DNA from: Pseudomonas sp. S06B 330
Lineage (GTDB): Bacteria; Pseudomonadota; Gammaproteobacteria; Pseudomonadales; Pseudomonadaceae
Direction: 5' to 3'
NCBI RefSeq assembly: GCF_002845275.2
Contig: NZ_CP088149.1
Coordinates: 4,646,501 to 4,710,500, forward strand
DNA: 64,000 nucleotides
Part shown: one piece after another, positions 8,065-19,313 of the stretch
Position numbering within the stretch: position 1 is the first letter of the stretch
Layout: every line of letters begins with the position of its first letter
Made by a program: the position numbers and the translations under genes
Notes under the pieces: model-generated
Databases searched by the model: none
Seen by the model: the letters and a program-made list of their open reading frames with translations, nothing else
What the model was told of the DNA's origin: nothing

Positions 8065-11000
8065 ATGATGTCCACCAACCCCCAACGGTCCACCCCACCC
8101 GTTCAACGACTCACCCCCAACCACCTGCGTTGGATAATTGCCCTTAGCCTGCTCACGCCTTACCTCAGCCTGGCTGACAATGGCCTGCAAGCGACTACCG
8201 GCGTCGGCGGTACGCCATTGATCAGCAATCAACATGGTGTGCCGGTCATCAACATCGTTGCCCCCAATGCCAGCGGTTTGTCGCACAACCAATTCCTCGA
8301 CTACAACGTCAACAAACCTGGGGTGGTTCTGAACAACGCGCTGCAATCCGGACAGTCGCAACTGGCCGGCGCGCTGGCAGCCAACCCGCAATTTCAAGGC
8401 CAGGCTGCGTCTACCATCCTCAATGAAGTCATCAGCCGTAATGCCTCACGCATTGAGGGCACCCAAGAAATTTTCGGGCGACCCGCTGACTACATTCTGG
8501 CCAACCCCAACGGCATCACCCTCAACGGCGGCGGATTCATCAATACCACGCGCGCAGGCTTTCTGGTCGGGACACCCGAGTTCGAAGCGCAGCGCCTCAC
8601 ACACCTCGACACACGCAATGCCTCAGGTGCCCTGCAGATCCTCGATGGTGGCCAGAGCAACCTCGACGGCGCCCTAGAGCTGATTGCCCCACGCATTGAC
8701 AGCCGGGGCTCGCTCACTGCCCGGGACGACCTCAACCTGACTGTAGGTCGCAATCTTGTGCGCAGTACTGACCGCCAGGTGATCGATCACCTCGCAGTCC
8801 CCGCCGGCAGTGTCGATGCCAGTCTCTTCGGGGCGATGCAGGCCGGACGTATAAGAATTCTCAGCACCGCAGAAGGCGCTGGTGTGCGCATGGAGGGGAA
8901 TCAGGTGCACGCCCGCGAAGGGATTGCCATTGACTCACGGGGCGCCATTGAAATCAGTGGTACGACGCAACAGCGTGGCCTGCTGCACACCGAGCAAGGC
9001 GCCATAACCTTGAATGCCGCTGACAACCTCAGCCTCAACGCCGTCGGAGTCAAGGGGCAGCAAATCCAAGCGAAGGCCGGAAAAAACCTGACCCTCGATA
9101 CCCAGATGCGCGAATCATTGAACCGCGAGCGTGAAAGTCGTACAGACAAATGGTTATTTGTCACCACCGAAACATTTGACCGCGAACGTACGCGGACCGA
9201 TCGCGAACATCTCGGTAGTCAGTTGCAGGCAAGTCAAAACATCAGCCTGCAAGCAGACAAGGATATCAATCTGGTTGCCACCTCACTCCAGGCCGGTGGA
9301 CATCTGGCCATGCAAGCGGGCGATACGCTCAATATCAGTGCCGCAATCGATAGTCACCAGGTGGATGAACAGATACGCCATCGCAAACACCTCTGGCGCG
9401 GTGACCAGGACAGCAGCCACTACCAGGAAAGCGCCAAGGCCAGTGCCCTGTCCGGCCAGCAGATTTCCCTGACATCCGGGGGAAAAACGCGCGTGGCGGG
9501 CAGCACCCTGACCAGTACCGGTGATATCGCACTCAGGGCCGGCACGCTGGAGGTCGCCGAAGTGTCCCTGCAAGACTCAAAAACCACCAAAGGCTACCGA
9601 GGCGACCTGACTTCGGGCGCCTTTTTTGGCAAAAACGCACGATCCGACAGCGAAGGTCAAACCGCCAGGGGCAGCCTGATCCAGGCCGGTGGCGCCCTAA
9701 CCGTAACGGCTGAGGAAGTTCGCATAAAAGGCTCCAAGGTCAACAGCCAAGGCGATGCTCTATTACTCAGTGAAAAAGGATTACTGAGCGTCGAAGCGGC
9801 GCAGAGCCAGTCCACCCTCAACCATCACGAAAATGACAGCAAGCTGTTCGGCCTGATATCAACAGATACTGAGCGCCAAGAGCAGCGCCAGGATGTGCTG
9901 ATCAGCGACCTGGCCTCGCAGAGCAATCTGCGTCTGGCAAGTGCCGATGACCTGCGAGTGCTGGGGGCCAAAGTCAGCGCTGGGCACCAACTACAGCTGC
10001 AGGCCAACAAAGACATCACCGTCGGCACCGCTGAACAGTCGCAGAGTGTGACCACCCGCCAGCAGGACAAAGGCTTCACTGCCAGCGCCAGCCAGACCCA
10101 GAATGCCGAGGACGGCAAGCCCGACTCTCATCAGTACAGCGCTTCGGTAGGCTACAACGTCAGCCAGGTCGACAGCACGCAAACCGACAAAACTCAGATC
10201 GCCAGTATCCTCACCGGCGGCCAGGTTCAGCTCAAAAGCCAGCATGACGTCAACATCAGTGGCTCAAGTGTCAGCGCGACGGCTGGCGATCTGGAAATCG
10301 ATGCGCGCAACATCAATCTCACCGCTCAGCATGACGAACAGTCACAACAAACCACTGCCAGCCATAGCGGTGGCGGCCTGAGGGTCAGTGGTGGCATTGA
10401 TAACCTGGCCAGTGCCCTCGAGGGTTACCACCAACAAAAAAACCTTGCAGAACGTTCAAGCCAGTCGCAACGCAGCAGCCTCTCCGCCACGGGCGATGTA
10501 CGCGTCAGCACCAACACATTGATCAACGAAGCCGCCAGCCTGACCGCCGGCCAGGTGTTGACAGTGAACACTGACAAACTGGAGAACCGCTCGGTAGAGG
10601 ATACGCATACCTCCAAGCAGACAGAACAGAACTGGCAGGCCAGACTGGGCGCCAGCCTTGCCTACCAGGGGCTGACCCGGCCCATTGAAAACCTGATCAA
10701 CCGCATCGACGGCAATCGATTTCAACAGGCCTCCCTTGAAGACAGCCTGGCGCCTCCGACGGTGGGCGCTGAACTTGAATTCAAGCACCAGAACCGCGAG
10801 GCAACCCATCAGTCGAGCACTGCCCAGGTCGCCAAACTACAAGCGGCCAGCATCAGCATCAACGCCAAGACCCTTGACGATACAGGTACCCAGTACCGCG
10901 CCGAAAAGGGGCCGCTGACGATCCAGGCCGACTCACACCACTTCGCCGCCGCCCAGGACAGCGACACCAGCGAAGTCCGCCGCCTGGATGTCGATAGCGG

Positions 11001-12627
11001 CATACGCCTCGATACCAGCACCGGCAGCGATATCAATCTGCGTCTTTCAGGCAAGGGTGGCTCGCTGCAAAAGAATGAACTCAAACTGACAGCCCACCCC
11101 GGCAGCCTCTACGGGCAAACCGGTATACAGATCCAACTGGGCAGCGACGGCGTCTATGAAGGCACTCGCTTCGATGCCGCTGACGGCTCGTTGAAACTGC
11201 TGGCTGACGGTAACCTGAGCCTGGCTCAGGCCAACGACAAACAGCAGAGTAATCTGGAACAGTTGGACGGCAATGCCTGGATCAAGGGCGGCAACAACCC
11301 ATTGGACAGTGCTCTGGAACTGCGCGGCTATCTGGACCATACCACCCTCAACACAGTCGACAGCCAGGCACGGGTTGCCACTATCGACGCCAAAGGGGAC
11401 GTGCAAATGCAAGCAGGCGGGGCGCTCGAACTGGTCGGCACGCGGATAGGCAGCAGCACCGCCAAGGTCACGAACATTAGCCTGAACAGTAGCGGAATGC
11501 TTCACGCCAACACCGCCACGGGCACCCATACCGCTCAAGGTAAAACGCTCGGTGGTGGCCTGGAGTTGCAGGCAAAAAGCACAGCCCATGGCAAGGGAGG
11601 TGGGCTGGGAGGCCATCTCAATAGCGGCCGCACCGACGAAAACAGCAGCTCTGCCAGCGCAGCGCAATGGTTCGCCAAAGACACACTGACAATCAGCAGT
11701 GCCGACGCCCAGACAAATGCCGTGCATCTGCAAGGCCTGAATGGCTCAGCAGCACAGGTCGATATCAGCGCCAATCATGGCGGAATTCTGATTGAGGCCG
11801 CTAGCAGCACAGACCTGCGCAACAACATGCAGGTGACGGCAGGCGCAGGCGTCAACACCGCCCCCGGCGCAACAACTGAGCAGGCTACGCGAGGGTTGCA
11901 CGCGCGAGCAAAGGTCAACATCGATCAACGCGACAACCTCACCTATGAAAACAGCCAGTGGCGTGCTGGGCAGGTTACGCTGAACAGTCTGACAGACACT
12001 CGCCTGGACGGCGTACGCATAGAAGCCGAACGAGTGGAGGGTCAAATAGGTGGCGACTTGCGCGTCGCTAGCATGCAAGACCGCATCAACAGCCTGACGG
12101 TGGACGTCGATGTGCGGCTGAGCCAGGAAAAAAACCCGCAGGGCCTTCTCAACGCTACCAATGCCCTGGCAGGCCCACTGGCCAGCAAGGTTGGAGAACA
12201 GCTCGGTTCAACGGTGCAAAAAGTTGAACCAGGCCTGTCGCCAACCTTGAACCTCAACGTCGAGCGTACTCAACGCGACAGCGTCACCCGTCAAAGTCTG
12301 CTCAATGGTCGTGACGGCATTGCCCTGGCGGTTGGTGGCGCCACCGAACTCAGCGCTGCACGCCTGCAATCAGCCAATGGCAACGTCGAACTGGGTAATG
12401 GACCCGTAACCCAGGAAACCCTGAACGGTCGTGACTACCGCCGAGAGGTGGGCATCACTGTTTCCAATGCTCCCGTTGACCTGATCGGTGGCCTGATCGA
12501 TGCCTACAGTGCAGCCAAGTCTGGCAAGGAAGAAAACCCTGTCGATCTCGGCCTGATTCGAACCAGTGGCCATGATCGTTCGACCACGTTGGCATCCACT
12601 ATCACGCAAGGTGGCCTACGCCAGTAA
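8065..12627 (+). CDS. TpsA filamentous-hemagglutinin-like adhesin, no CDI toxin tail
   Basis: A 1520-residue secreted beta-helix exoprotein. The signal peptide ends near residue 38 (LSLLTPYLSLADNG). The TPS secretion domain (about 40-290) has HNQFLDYNVNKPGVVLNN and the hallmark NPNGI at 147-151. The rest is made of hemagglutinin-type repeats, with recurring SxxQLQAxxxISLQADKDINL-like strands. The C-terminus (about 1390-1520: SLLNGRDGIALAVGG ... STITQGGLRQ) has no VENN or other pretoxin motif and no nuclease-like tail, and no immunity-sized gene follows. It is therefore best called an adhesin, not a contact-inhibition toxin. Start after AGAGAGAA; ATGATG allows 8065 or 8068. Confidence 0.9.
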   Translation: MMSTNPQRSTPPVQRLTPNHLRWIIALSLLTPYLSLADNGLQATTGVGGTPLISNQHGVPVINIVAPNASGLSHNQFLDYNVNKPGVVLNNALQSGQSQLAGALAANPQFQGQAASTILNEVISRNASRIEGTQEIFGRPADYILANPNGITLNGGGFINTTRAGFLVGTPEFEAQRLTHLDTRNASGALQILDGGQSNLDGALELIAPRIDSRGSLTARDDLNLTVGRNLVRSTDRQVIDHLAVPAGSVDASLFGAMQAGRIRILSTAEGAGVRMEGNQVHAREGIAIDSRGAIEISGTTQQRGLLHTEQGAITLNAADNLSLNAVGVKGQQIQAKAGKNLTLDTQMRESLNRERESRTDKWLFVTTETFDRERTRTDREHLGSQLQASQNISLQADKDINLVATSLQAGGHLAMQAGDTLNISAAIDSHQVDEQIRHRKHLWRGDQDSSHYQESAKASALSGQQISLTSGGKTRVAGSTLTSTGDIALRAGTLEVAEVSLQDSKTTKGYRGDLTSGAFFGKNARSDSEGQTARGSLIQAGGALTVTAEEVRIKGSKVNSQGDALLLSEKGLLSVEAAQSQSTLNHHENDSKLFGLISTDTERQEQRQDVLISDLASQSNLRLASADDLRVLGAKVSAGHQLQLQANKDITVGTAEQSQSVTTRQQDKGFTASASQTQNAEDGKPDSHQYSASVGYNVSQVDSTQTDKTQIASILTGGQVQLKSQHDVNISGSSVSATAGDLEIDARNINLTAQHDEQSQQTTASHSGGGLRVSGGIDNLASALEGYHQQKNLAERSSQSQRSSLSATGDVRVSTNTLINEAASLTAGQVLTVNTDKLENRSVEDTHTSKQTEQNWQARLGASLAYQGLTRPIENLINRIDGNRFQQASLEDSLAPPTVGAELEFKHQNREATHQSSTAQVAKLQAASISINAKTLDDTGTQYRAEKGPLTIQADSHHFAAAQDSDTSEVRRLDVDSGIRLDTSTGSDINLRLSGKGGSLQKNELKLTAHPGSLYGQTGIQIQLGSDGVYEGTRFDAADGSLKLLADGNLSLAQANDKQQSNLEQLDGNAWIKGGNNPLDSALELRGYLDHTTLNTVDSQARVATIDAKGDVQMQAGGALELVGTRIGSSTAKVTNISLNSSGMLHANTATGTHTAQGKTLGGGLELQAKSTAHGKGGGLGGHLNSGRTDENSSSASAAQWFAKDTLTISSADAQTNAVHLQGLNGSAAQVDISANHGGILIEAASSTDLRNNMQVTAGAGVNTAPGATTEQATRGLHARAKVNIDQRDNLTYENSQWRAGQVTLNSLTDTRLDGVRIEAERVEGQIGGDLRVASMQDRINSLTVDVDVRLSQEKNPQGLLNATNALAGPLASKVGEQLGSTVQKVEPGLSPTLNLNVERTQRDSVTRQSLLNGRDGIALAVGGATELSAARLQSANGNVELGNGPVTQETLNGRDYRREVGITVSNAPVDLIGGLIDAYSAAKSGKEENPVDLGLIRTSGHDRSTTLASTITQGGLRQ

Positions 12628-12649
12628 AAGCAACTGCCTTGTTTGCTTT

Positions 12650-12737
12650 TGTGGACGCTGGCGTTGCCAGCGATGCGGACACCGCGCAGCAACTGAAAGC
12701 GTGCTGACCCCATCGCCGACAAGACCGGCTCCCACAG
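12650..12737. repeat. REP-type inverted pair (family 1) after tpsA
   Basis: gacgctggcgttgccagcga (from about 12654) and its inverted partner tcgccgacaagaccggctcc (to about 12732) flank about 35 nt. This is the same family as the pair at 1617-1684, with some divergence. Confidence 0.7.
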
Positions 12738-12752
12738 AATTCGACGTGAAAG

Positions 12753-12792
12753 CAAAAAAAAGCCGCGATCTGCAAGCAGTCGCGGCTTTTTT
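12753..12792. terminator. Bidirectional Rho-independent terminator
   Basis: AGCCGCGA (12761-12768) pairs with TCGCGGCT (12780-12787) around an 11-nt loop. An A-run precedes it and a T-run follows it, so it can stop both tpsBA on the plus strand and the purL/NIF3-like unit on the minus strand. Confidence 0.85.
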
Positions 12793-12800
12793 ATCAGGCC

Positions 12801-13112
12801 TCAGAAGTCTGCTAACTGCCAGACCTCATAAGCCGGTGTCTCGTAAGGATGACTGTGCTTGAGCGCAGCGACCACCGACTGAACCAGCGCGTCGGCCACC
12901 ACCAATTCCACTCGCCACTCTTGGACCTGTTCGACCACCCCGCTCTGTCCGATGAACGGCTGACTGCCGTCCAGCGGGCGGAACTGGCCTTGGCCCAACA
13001 CCTGCCAGGCACAACAGTCGTAGTCGCCGATGCGCCCGCCGCCAGCGGCGAACACAGCGGCCTTGACCACGTCCACATGGCTCGGCGGGACGAAGAAGGC
13101 GAGCTTGTACAC
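12801..13112 (-). CDS. NIF3-like/YqfO-type small protein
   Basis: A 103-residue protein beginning YKLAFFVPPSHVDVVKAA with AAGGGRIGDYDCCAW, and ending LKHSHPYETPAYEVWQL. This is the pattern of the stand-alone YqfO/NIF3-insert (CutA-like) domain proteins of proteobacteria; the HPYETPAY motif is diagnostic. Function is unknown, possibly small-ligand or metal binding. The GTG at 13112 is chosen because it lies 3 nt after the purL stop and homologues start at this tyrosine-lysine; the longer frame to 13157 overlaps purL. Very likely co-transcribed with, and translationally coupled to, purL. Confidence 0.85.
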   Translation of the reverse strand: MYKLAFFVPPSHVDVVKAAVFAAGGGRIGDYDCCAWQVLGQGQFRPLDGSQPFIGQSGVVEQVQEWRVELVVADALVQSVVAALKHSHPYETPAYEVWQLADF

Positions 13113-13114
13113 CC

Positions 13115-16100
13115 TTAGTTCACCCAGACCCGCGCATTGCGGAACATACGCATCCACGCTGCGTCTTCGTTCCAGTCATCCGGACGCCAGGAGTTCTGTA
13201 CGGCACGGAAGACCCGCTCAGGGTGCGGCATCATGATGGTGACGCGACCGTCGCGGCTTGTCAGGCCGGTGATCCCGCGCGGCGAGCCGTTCGGGTTAGC
13301 CGGATAGTTTTCAGTGACCTTGCCGTGGTTGTCGACAAAGCGCAGGGCAACGCAACCGGACAGGTCAGCTTCAAGCAGCGCTTCTTCACTTTCGAACTCG
13401 GCATGACCTTCACCGTGAGCGATGGCGATCGGCATGCGCGAACCGGCCATGCCCTGCAGGAAGATCGAGTTCGATTCCTGAACCTGAACCATCGCCACGC
13501 GGGCTTCGAACTGTTCGGAACGGTTACGCACAAAGTGCGGCCAGAACTCGGTGCCTGGGATCAGCTCGTGCAGGTTGGACATCATCTGGCAACCGTTGCA
13601 CACACCCAGGGTGAAGCTGTCGGTACGCTCGAAGAAGCCCTGGAAGGCGTCACGGGCACGGCTGTTGAACAGCGCCGACTTGGCCCAGCCTTCACCGGCA
13701 CCCAGTACGTCACCGTAGGAGAAACCACCGCAGGCAACCAGACCTTTGAACGCATTCAGATCAACACGACCGGCGAGGATATCGCTCATGTGCACGTCGA
13801 TGGCATTGAAGCCTGCGCGGTCGAAGGCGGCTGCCATCTCGACCTGACCGTTAACGCCCTGCTCGCGCAGTACCGCCACCTGAGGACGGATGCCCTTCTT
13901 GATGTACGGCGCGGCGATGTCCTGGTTGACGTCGAAGCCGAGCTTGACACTCAGGCCCGGGTTGTCTTCTTCGAGCAGGCCATCAAACTCCTGATCGGCG
14001 CAGTCGGCGTTATCACGCAGACGCTGGATCTGGTAGCTGGTTTGCGCCCACTGACGCTGCAGCAAACGACGGTCGCCGCGGAACAGCTCTTCGCCCATGT
14101 GATGGATCACCACTTCGCCGTTGTTGACCGGCTGACCGATCACGGCGACGCAGTCTTCACCCAGACCGGCAGCACTGAACTGTGCCAATACATCCGGGGT
14201 AGCGTCCTGGTGCACCTGAATCACGGCACCCAGCTCTTCGTTGAAGAGGATGGCGGCGATCTTTTCACGCTTGCTGGTGAGGGTGTCCAGCTCCAGGCTC
14301 ACACCGCAATGACCGGCAAAGGCCATTTCCAGCACGGTGGTCATCAGACCGCCATCGGAACGGTCGTGGTAGGCCAGCAGGTGACCGTCGGCGTTCAGGC
14401 CCTGGATCACTGCGAAGAAGGCTTTGAGGTCTTCAGCGTCGTCGACGTCCGGGGCCTGGCTGCCGAGCTTGCCATGGGTCTGGGCGAGAATCGAAGCGCC
14501 CATGCGGTTCTGACCACGGCCGAGGTCGATCAGGATCAGATCCGTCTCGCCTTTGTTCATACGCAGCTCAGGCGTCAGGGTCTTGCGAATGTCAGTGACC
14601 GGTGCAAAACCGGTGACAATCAGCGACAGCGGCGAGGTCACGGTCTTCTCTTGACCTTCGTCTTCCCAACGGGTCTTCATGGACATGGAGTCCTTGCCCA
14701 CCGGAATGGTCAGACCCAGCTCAGGGCACAGTTCCATGCCGACGGCCTTGACGGTGTCGTACAGACGCGCGTCTTCACCTGGGTGACCGGCTGCGGACAT
14801 CCAGTTGGCCGACAGTTTGATGTCGGACAGCTTCTCGATGCGCGAGGCAGCCATGTTGGTCAGCGTCTCGCCGATCGCCATGCGCCCGGAAGCCGGAGCG
14901 TCGAGCAGGGCCAGCGGCGTACGCTCACCCATGGCCATGGCTTCACCGGTGTAGACGTCGAAGCTGGTGGCAGTGACGGCCACGTCAGCCACAGGTACTT
15001 GCCAAGGGCCAACCATCTGGTCACGGGCAACCAGGCCGGTGATGGTGCGGTCGCCGATGGTGATCAGGAAGCTCTTGCTGGCCACGGCCGGGTGGTGCAG
15101 AACACGTTCGACCGAGTCCTTGAGCTCCAGGGTGCTTGGGTCGAAATCATCGCCCAGCTCGGCTTCACGGGTCACCGAACGGTGCATGCGCGGCGGCTTG
15201 CCAAGCAGCACGTCCAATGGCATGTCCACAGGGCTATTGCCGAAATGGCTGTCGGTGACGGTCAGGTGCGGCTCGGCAGTCGCTTCACCAACCACCGCGA
15301 ACGGGCAACGCTCACGCTCGCAGATGGCCTTGAAACGTTCGAAGTCGGCCGCGTCGACCGCCAGTACGTAGCGTTCCTGGGATTCGTTGCTCCAGATCTC
15401 GTGCGGGGCCATGCCTGGCTCGTCGTTAGGCACGTTGCGCAGCTCGAAGCGGCCACCGCGGCCACCGTCGTTGACCAGCTCAGGGAAGGCATTGGAGATA
15501 CCGCCCGCACCCACGTCGTGGATGAAGGCGATCGGGTTGTTGTCGCCCAGCTGCCAGCAACGGTCGATGACCTCCTGGCAGCGGCGCTCCATTTCCGGGT
15601 TTTCACGCTGCACCGAGGCGAAATCAAGGTCGGCAGAGCTGGAACCGGTGTCAACCGAGGACGCCGCACCGCCGCCCAGGCCGATCAGCATGGCCGGGCC
15701 ACCGAGGACGATCAGCTTGGCACCAACCGTGATCTCGGCCTTCTGCACGTGATCTTCGCGAATGTTACCCATACCGCCAGCCAGCATGATCGGCTTGTGG
15801 TAACCGCGCACTTCTTCACCGTGCGGGGTGTTGATGGATTGCTCGAAGGTCCGGAAATAGCCGGTCAGCGCCGGGCGCCCGAACTCGTTGTTGAAAGCCG
15901 CGCCACCGAGCGGGCCTTCAATCATGATGTCCAGGGCGTTGACGATGCGCTCAGGCTTGCCGTATGCCTTCTCCCAAGGTTGTTCGAAGCCTGGGATCTG
16001 CAGGTTGGACACGGTGAAACCCGTGAGACCAGCCTTTGGCTTGGCACCGCGGCCGGTTGCGCCTTCGTCGCGAATCTCGCCACCGGAACCGGTGGACGCG

Positions 16101-17014
16101 CCGGAGAACGGCGAGATGGCGGTTGGGTGGTTATGGGTCTCGACCTTCATCAGGATGTGCACCGGCTCCTGCACCGCACCGTACTGGCGGGTTTCAGGGT
16201 TCGGGAAGAAGCGGCCGGCGACGTTACCGACGATCACCGAGGCGTTGTCCTTGTAAGCGGACAGCACACCTTCGCTGTGCATCTGATAGGTGTTCTTGAT
16301 CATGCCAAACAGGCTTTTTTCCTGGCTTTGGCCGTCGATATCCCAACTGGCGTTGAAAATCTTGTGGCGGCAATGCTCGGAGTTGGCCTGGGCGAACATC
16401 ATCAGTTCAATGTCGTTCGGGTTGCGCTTGAGGCCCTGGAAGGCGTCGACCAGGTAGTCGATCTCGTCTTCGGCCAGGGCCAGGCCCAGGTCGGCGTTGG
16501 CTTGCACCAGCGCGGCGCGGCCACCGCCGAGGATGTCCACGGACGTCATCGGCTTGGGCTGGGCGTGGCTGAACAGGCCGGCGGCCTCTTCCAGCTTGCT
16601 CAGGACCATTTGAGTCATGCGGTCGTGCAGCACCTCGGCGACGACAGCGGCATCGGCTTCGTTCAGCTCACCGCTGACGTAGTAGGCGATACCGCGCTCC
16701 AGGCGCTTAACGCTTTCCAGGCCGCAATTGTGGGCGATGTCGCTGGCCTTGCTCGACCAGGGCGAGATGGTGCCGAATCGTGGCATGACCAGGAACAGGC
16801 GACCGTTTGGCTCCTGTACCGGTACGCTCGGGCCGTACTTGAGCAGACGCGCGAGCACCTGCTGTTGGTCGGCGGTCAGATCGCCGTCAACCTCGGCGAA
16901 ATGAGCAAATTCAGCGTACAAACCACTAACAGCGGGGACTTTCTGGCTCAATTGCTCGAGTAATTTACCGTGGCGAAAGGCAGAAAGGGCAGGAGCGCCG
17001 CGCAGGATCAACAT
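13115..17014 (-). CDS. purL: Phosphoribosylformylglycinamidine synthase (PurL, large single-chain form)
   Basis: Converts FGAR, glutamine and ATP to FGAM, the fourth step of purine synthesis. At 1299 residues it is the full-length proteobacterial enzyme fusing all three parts. The N-terminal domain and linker cover about 1-210. Two AIRS-like ATP-binding halves follow, with [20 protein letters not shown] and [17 protein letters not shown] in the first. A C-terminal class I glutaminase carries the nucleophile in [13 protein letters not shown] and the His-Glu pair in [11 protein letters not shown] long open frame on the opposite strand is a codon-bias shadow. Confidence 0.98.
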   Translation of the reverse strand: MLILRGAPALSAFRHGKLLEQLSQKVPAVSGLYAEFAHFAEVDGDLTADQQQVLARLLKYGPSVPVQEPNGRLFLVMPRFGTISPWSSKASDIAHNCGLESVKRLERGIAYYVSGELNEADAAVVAEVLHDRMTQMVLSKLEEAAGLFSHAQPKPMTSVDILGGGRAALVQANADLGLALAEDEIDYLVDAFQGLKRNPNDIELMMFAQANSEHCRHKIFNASWDIDGQSQEKSLFGMIKNTYQMHSEGVLSAYKDNASVIVGNVAGRFFPNPETRQYGAVQEPVHILMKVETHNHPTAISPFSGASTGSGGEIRDEGATGRGAKPKAGLTGFTVSNLQIPGFEQPWEKAYGKPERIVNALDIMIEGPLGGAAFNNEFGRPALTGYFRTFEQSINTPHGEEVRGYHKPIMLAGGMGNIREDHVQKAEITVGAKLIVLGGPAMLIGLGGGAASSVDTGSSSADLDFASVQRENPEMERRCQEVIDRCWQLGDNNPIAFIHDVGAGGISNAFPELVNDGGRGGRFELRNVPNDEPGMAPHEIWSNESQERYVLAVDAADFERFKAICERERCPFAVVGEATAEPHLTVTDSHFGNSPVDMPLDVLLGKPPRMHRSVTREAELGDDFDPSTLELKDSVERVLHHPAVASKSFLITIGDRTITGLVARDQMVGPWQVPVADVAVTATSFDVYTGEAMAMGERTPLALLDAPASGRMAIGETLTNMAASRIEKLSDIKLSANWMSAAGHPGEDARLYDTVKAVGMELCPELGLTIPVGKDSMSMKTRWEDEGQEKTVTSPLSLIVTGFAPVTDIRKTLTPELRMNKGETDLILIDLGRGQNRMGASILAQTHGKLGSQAPDVDDAEDLKAFFAVIQGLNADGHLLAYHDRSDGGLMTTVLEMAFAGHCGVSLELDTLTSKREKIAAILFNEELGAVIQVHQDATPDVLAQFSAAGLGEDCVAVIGQPVNNGEVVIHHMGEELFRGDRRLLQRQWAQTSYQIQRLRDNADCADQEFDGLLEEDNPGLSVKLGFDVNQDIAAPYIKKGIRPQVAVLREQGVNGQVEMAAAFDRAGFNAIDVHMSDILAGRVDLNAFKGLVACGGFSYGDVLGAGEGWAKSALFNSRARDAFQGFFERTDSFTLGVCNGCQMMSNLHELIPGTEFWPHFVRNRSEQFEARVAMVQVQESNSIFLQGMAGSRMPIAIAHGEGHAEFESEEALLEADLSGCVALRFVDNHGKVTENYPANPNGSPRGITGLTSRDGRVTIMMPHPERVFRAVQNSWRPDDWNEDAAWMRMFRNARVWVN

Positions 17015-17186
17015 CGTCGGGACAGCCTCAGGAAGGGGGTGTGCTTAGAGGCCGTGCATTCTAGCCTAAATCCGTCGCTTTCGGCACCCGCAACCGCGCA
17101 TTATGTCGGCGGCGCAAACCGGACTCAGAGGTCAAAAAACCGATCGATTTGAGGCCGCATTCCTCGCCTGGCGCCAAGCGTGCTAG

Positions 17187-18707
<1,521 letters not shown>

Positions 18708-18712
18708 TCCTT

Positions 18713-18834
18713 GTAGCCGCTGCCGCCAGGCTGCGATCGGGCGTGAAGCGTCCGCCATTCAGGCACACAACGACACAATGGTGACGGGGTGGCGACTGCT
18801 TCGCAGCCGATCGCAGCCTGACGGCAGCGGCTAC
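18713..18834. repeat. REP-type inverted pair (family 2)
   Basis: Arms 18713-18740 (core gtagccgctgccgccaggct) and 18807-18834 (core agcctgacggcagcggctac) are near-perfect inverted copies around about 66 nt. The right arm covers the stop codon of tadA. A second copy lies at 55459-55570 after gap. The sequence differs from the family 1 REP. Confidence 0.8.
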
Positions 18835-19313
18835 GCCTTGGCCCGACGCGCCTTAAAGAATTCAGACAGAATTGTCCCGCACTCTTCGGCCAACACCCCC
18901 CCCTCAAACACCACCCGGTGATTGAGAAAAGCCTGGGTAAAAAACTGCCCCTGACTCTGCACGACGCCCGCCTTGGGCTCCAGCGCGCCGTACACCACGC
19001 GCGCGATGCGTGAGTGCACGATCAGCCCGGCACACATGCTGCAGGGCTCCAGTGTCACGTACAGGGTGCTACCTGGCAGCCGATAGTTGCTCGCAGCCTG
19101 AGCGGCAGCACGAATGGCGACCATTTCGGCATGGGCGCTGGGATCACTGCCACTGATCGGGCAATTGAAGCCACGACCAATGACCTGGCCATGCTGCACC
19201 AAAATGGCGCCGACCGGCACTTCGCCCATGGCAGCACCCTGTGCCGCCAGCGCCAAGGCCTGGCGCATGAACTCCTGATCGCGGCTACGATCGATGATCT
19301 GCGGCTGACGCAT
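18831..19313 (-). CDS. tadA: tRNA-specific adenosine deaminase (TadA)
   Basis: A 160-residue zinc deaminase that converts A34 of tRNA-Arg(ACG) to inosine. The catalytic HAE motif is in DPSAHAEMVAIRAAA (about residues 58-72), with the zinc cysteines in EPCSMCAGLIVHSRI (about 88-102). Its ATG overlaps the stop of the upstream multicopper oxidase gene (TGATG), so translation is likely coupled. Its last codons lie in a family 2 REP arm. Confidence 0.96.
   Translation of the reverse strand: MRQPQIIDRSRDQEFMRQALALAAQGAAMGEVPVGAILVQHGQVIGRGFNCPISGSDPSAHAEMVAIRAAAQAASNYRLPGSTLYVTLEPCSMCAGLIVHSRIARVVYGALEPKAGVVQSQGQFFTQAFLNHRVVFEGGVLAEECGTILSEFFKARRAKA

Noticed and set aside
12300..12627. CdiA-type toxin at the TpsA C-terminus
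   Set aside because: No pretoxin motif, no nuclease-like residues, and no immunity gene follows.
13223..16963. 1246-codon open frame on the plus strand opposite purL
   Set aside because: It mirrors purL over its whole length, has no start-site signal and reads as low-complexity His/Val/Gln/Asp-rich sequence; a product of GC-biased third positions.
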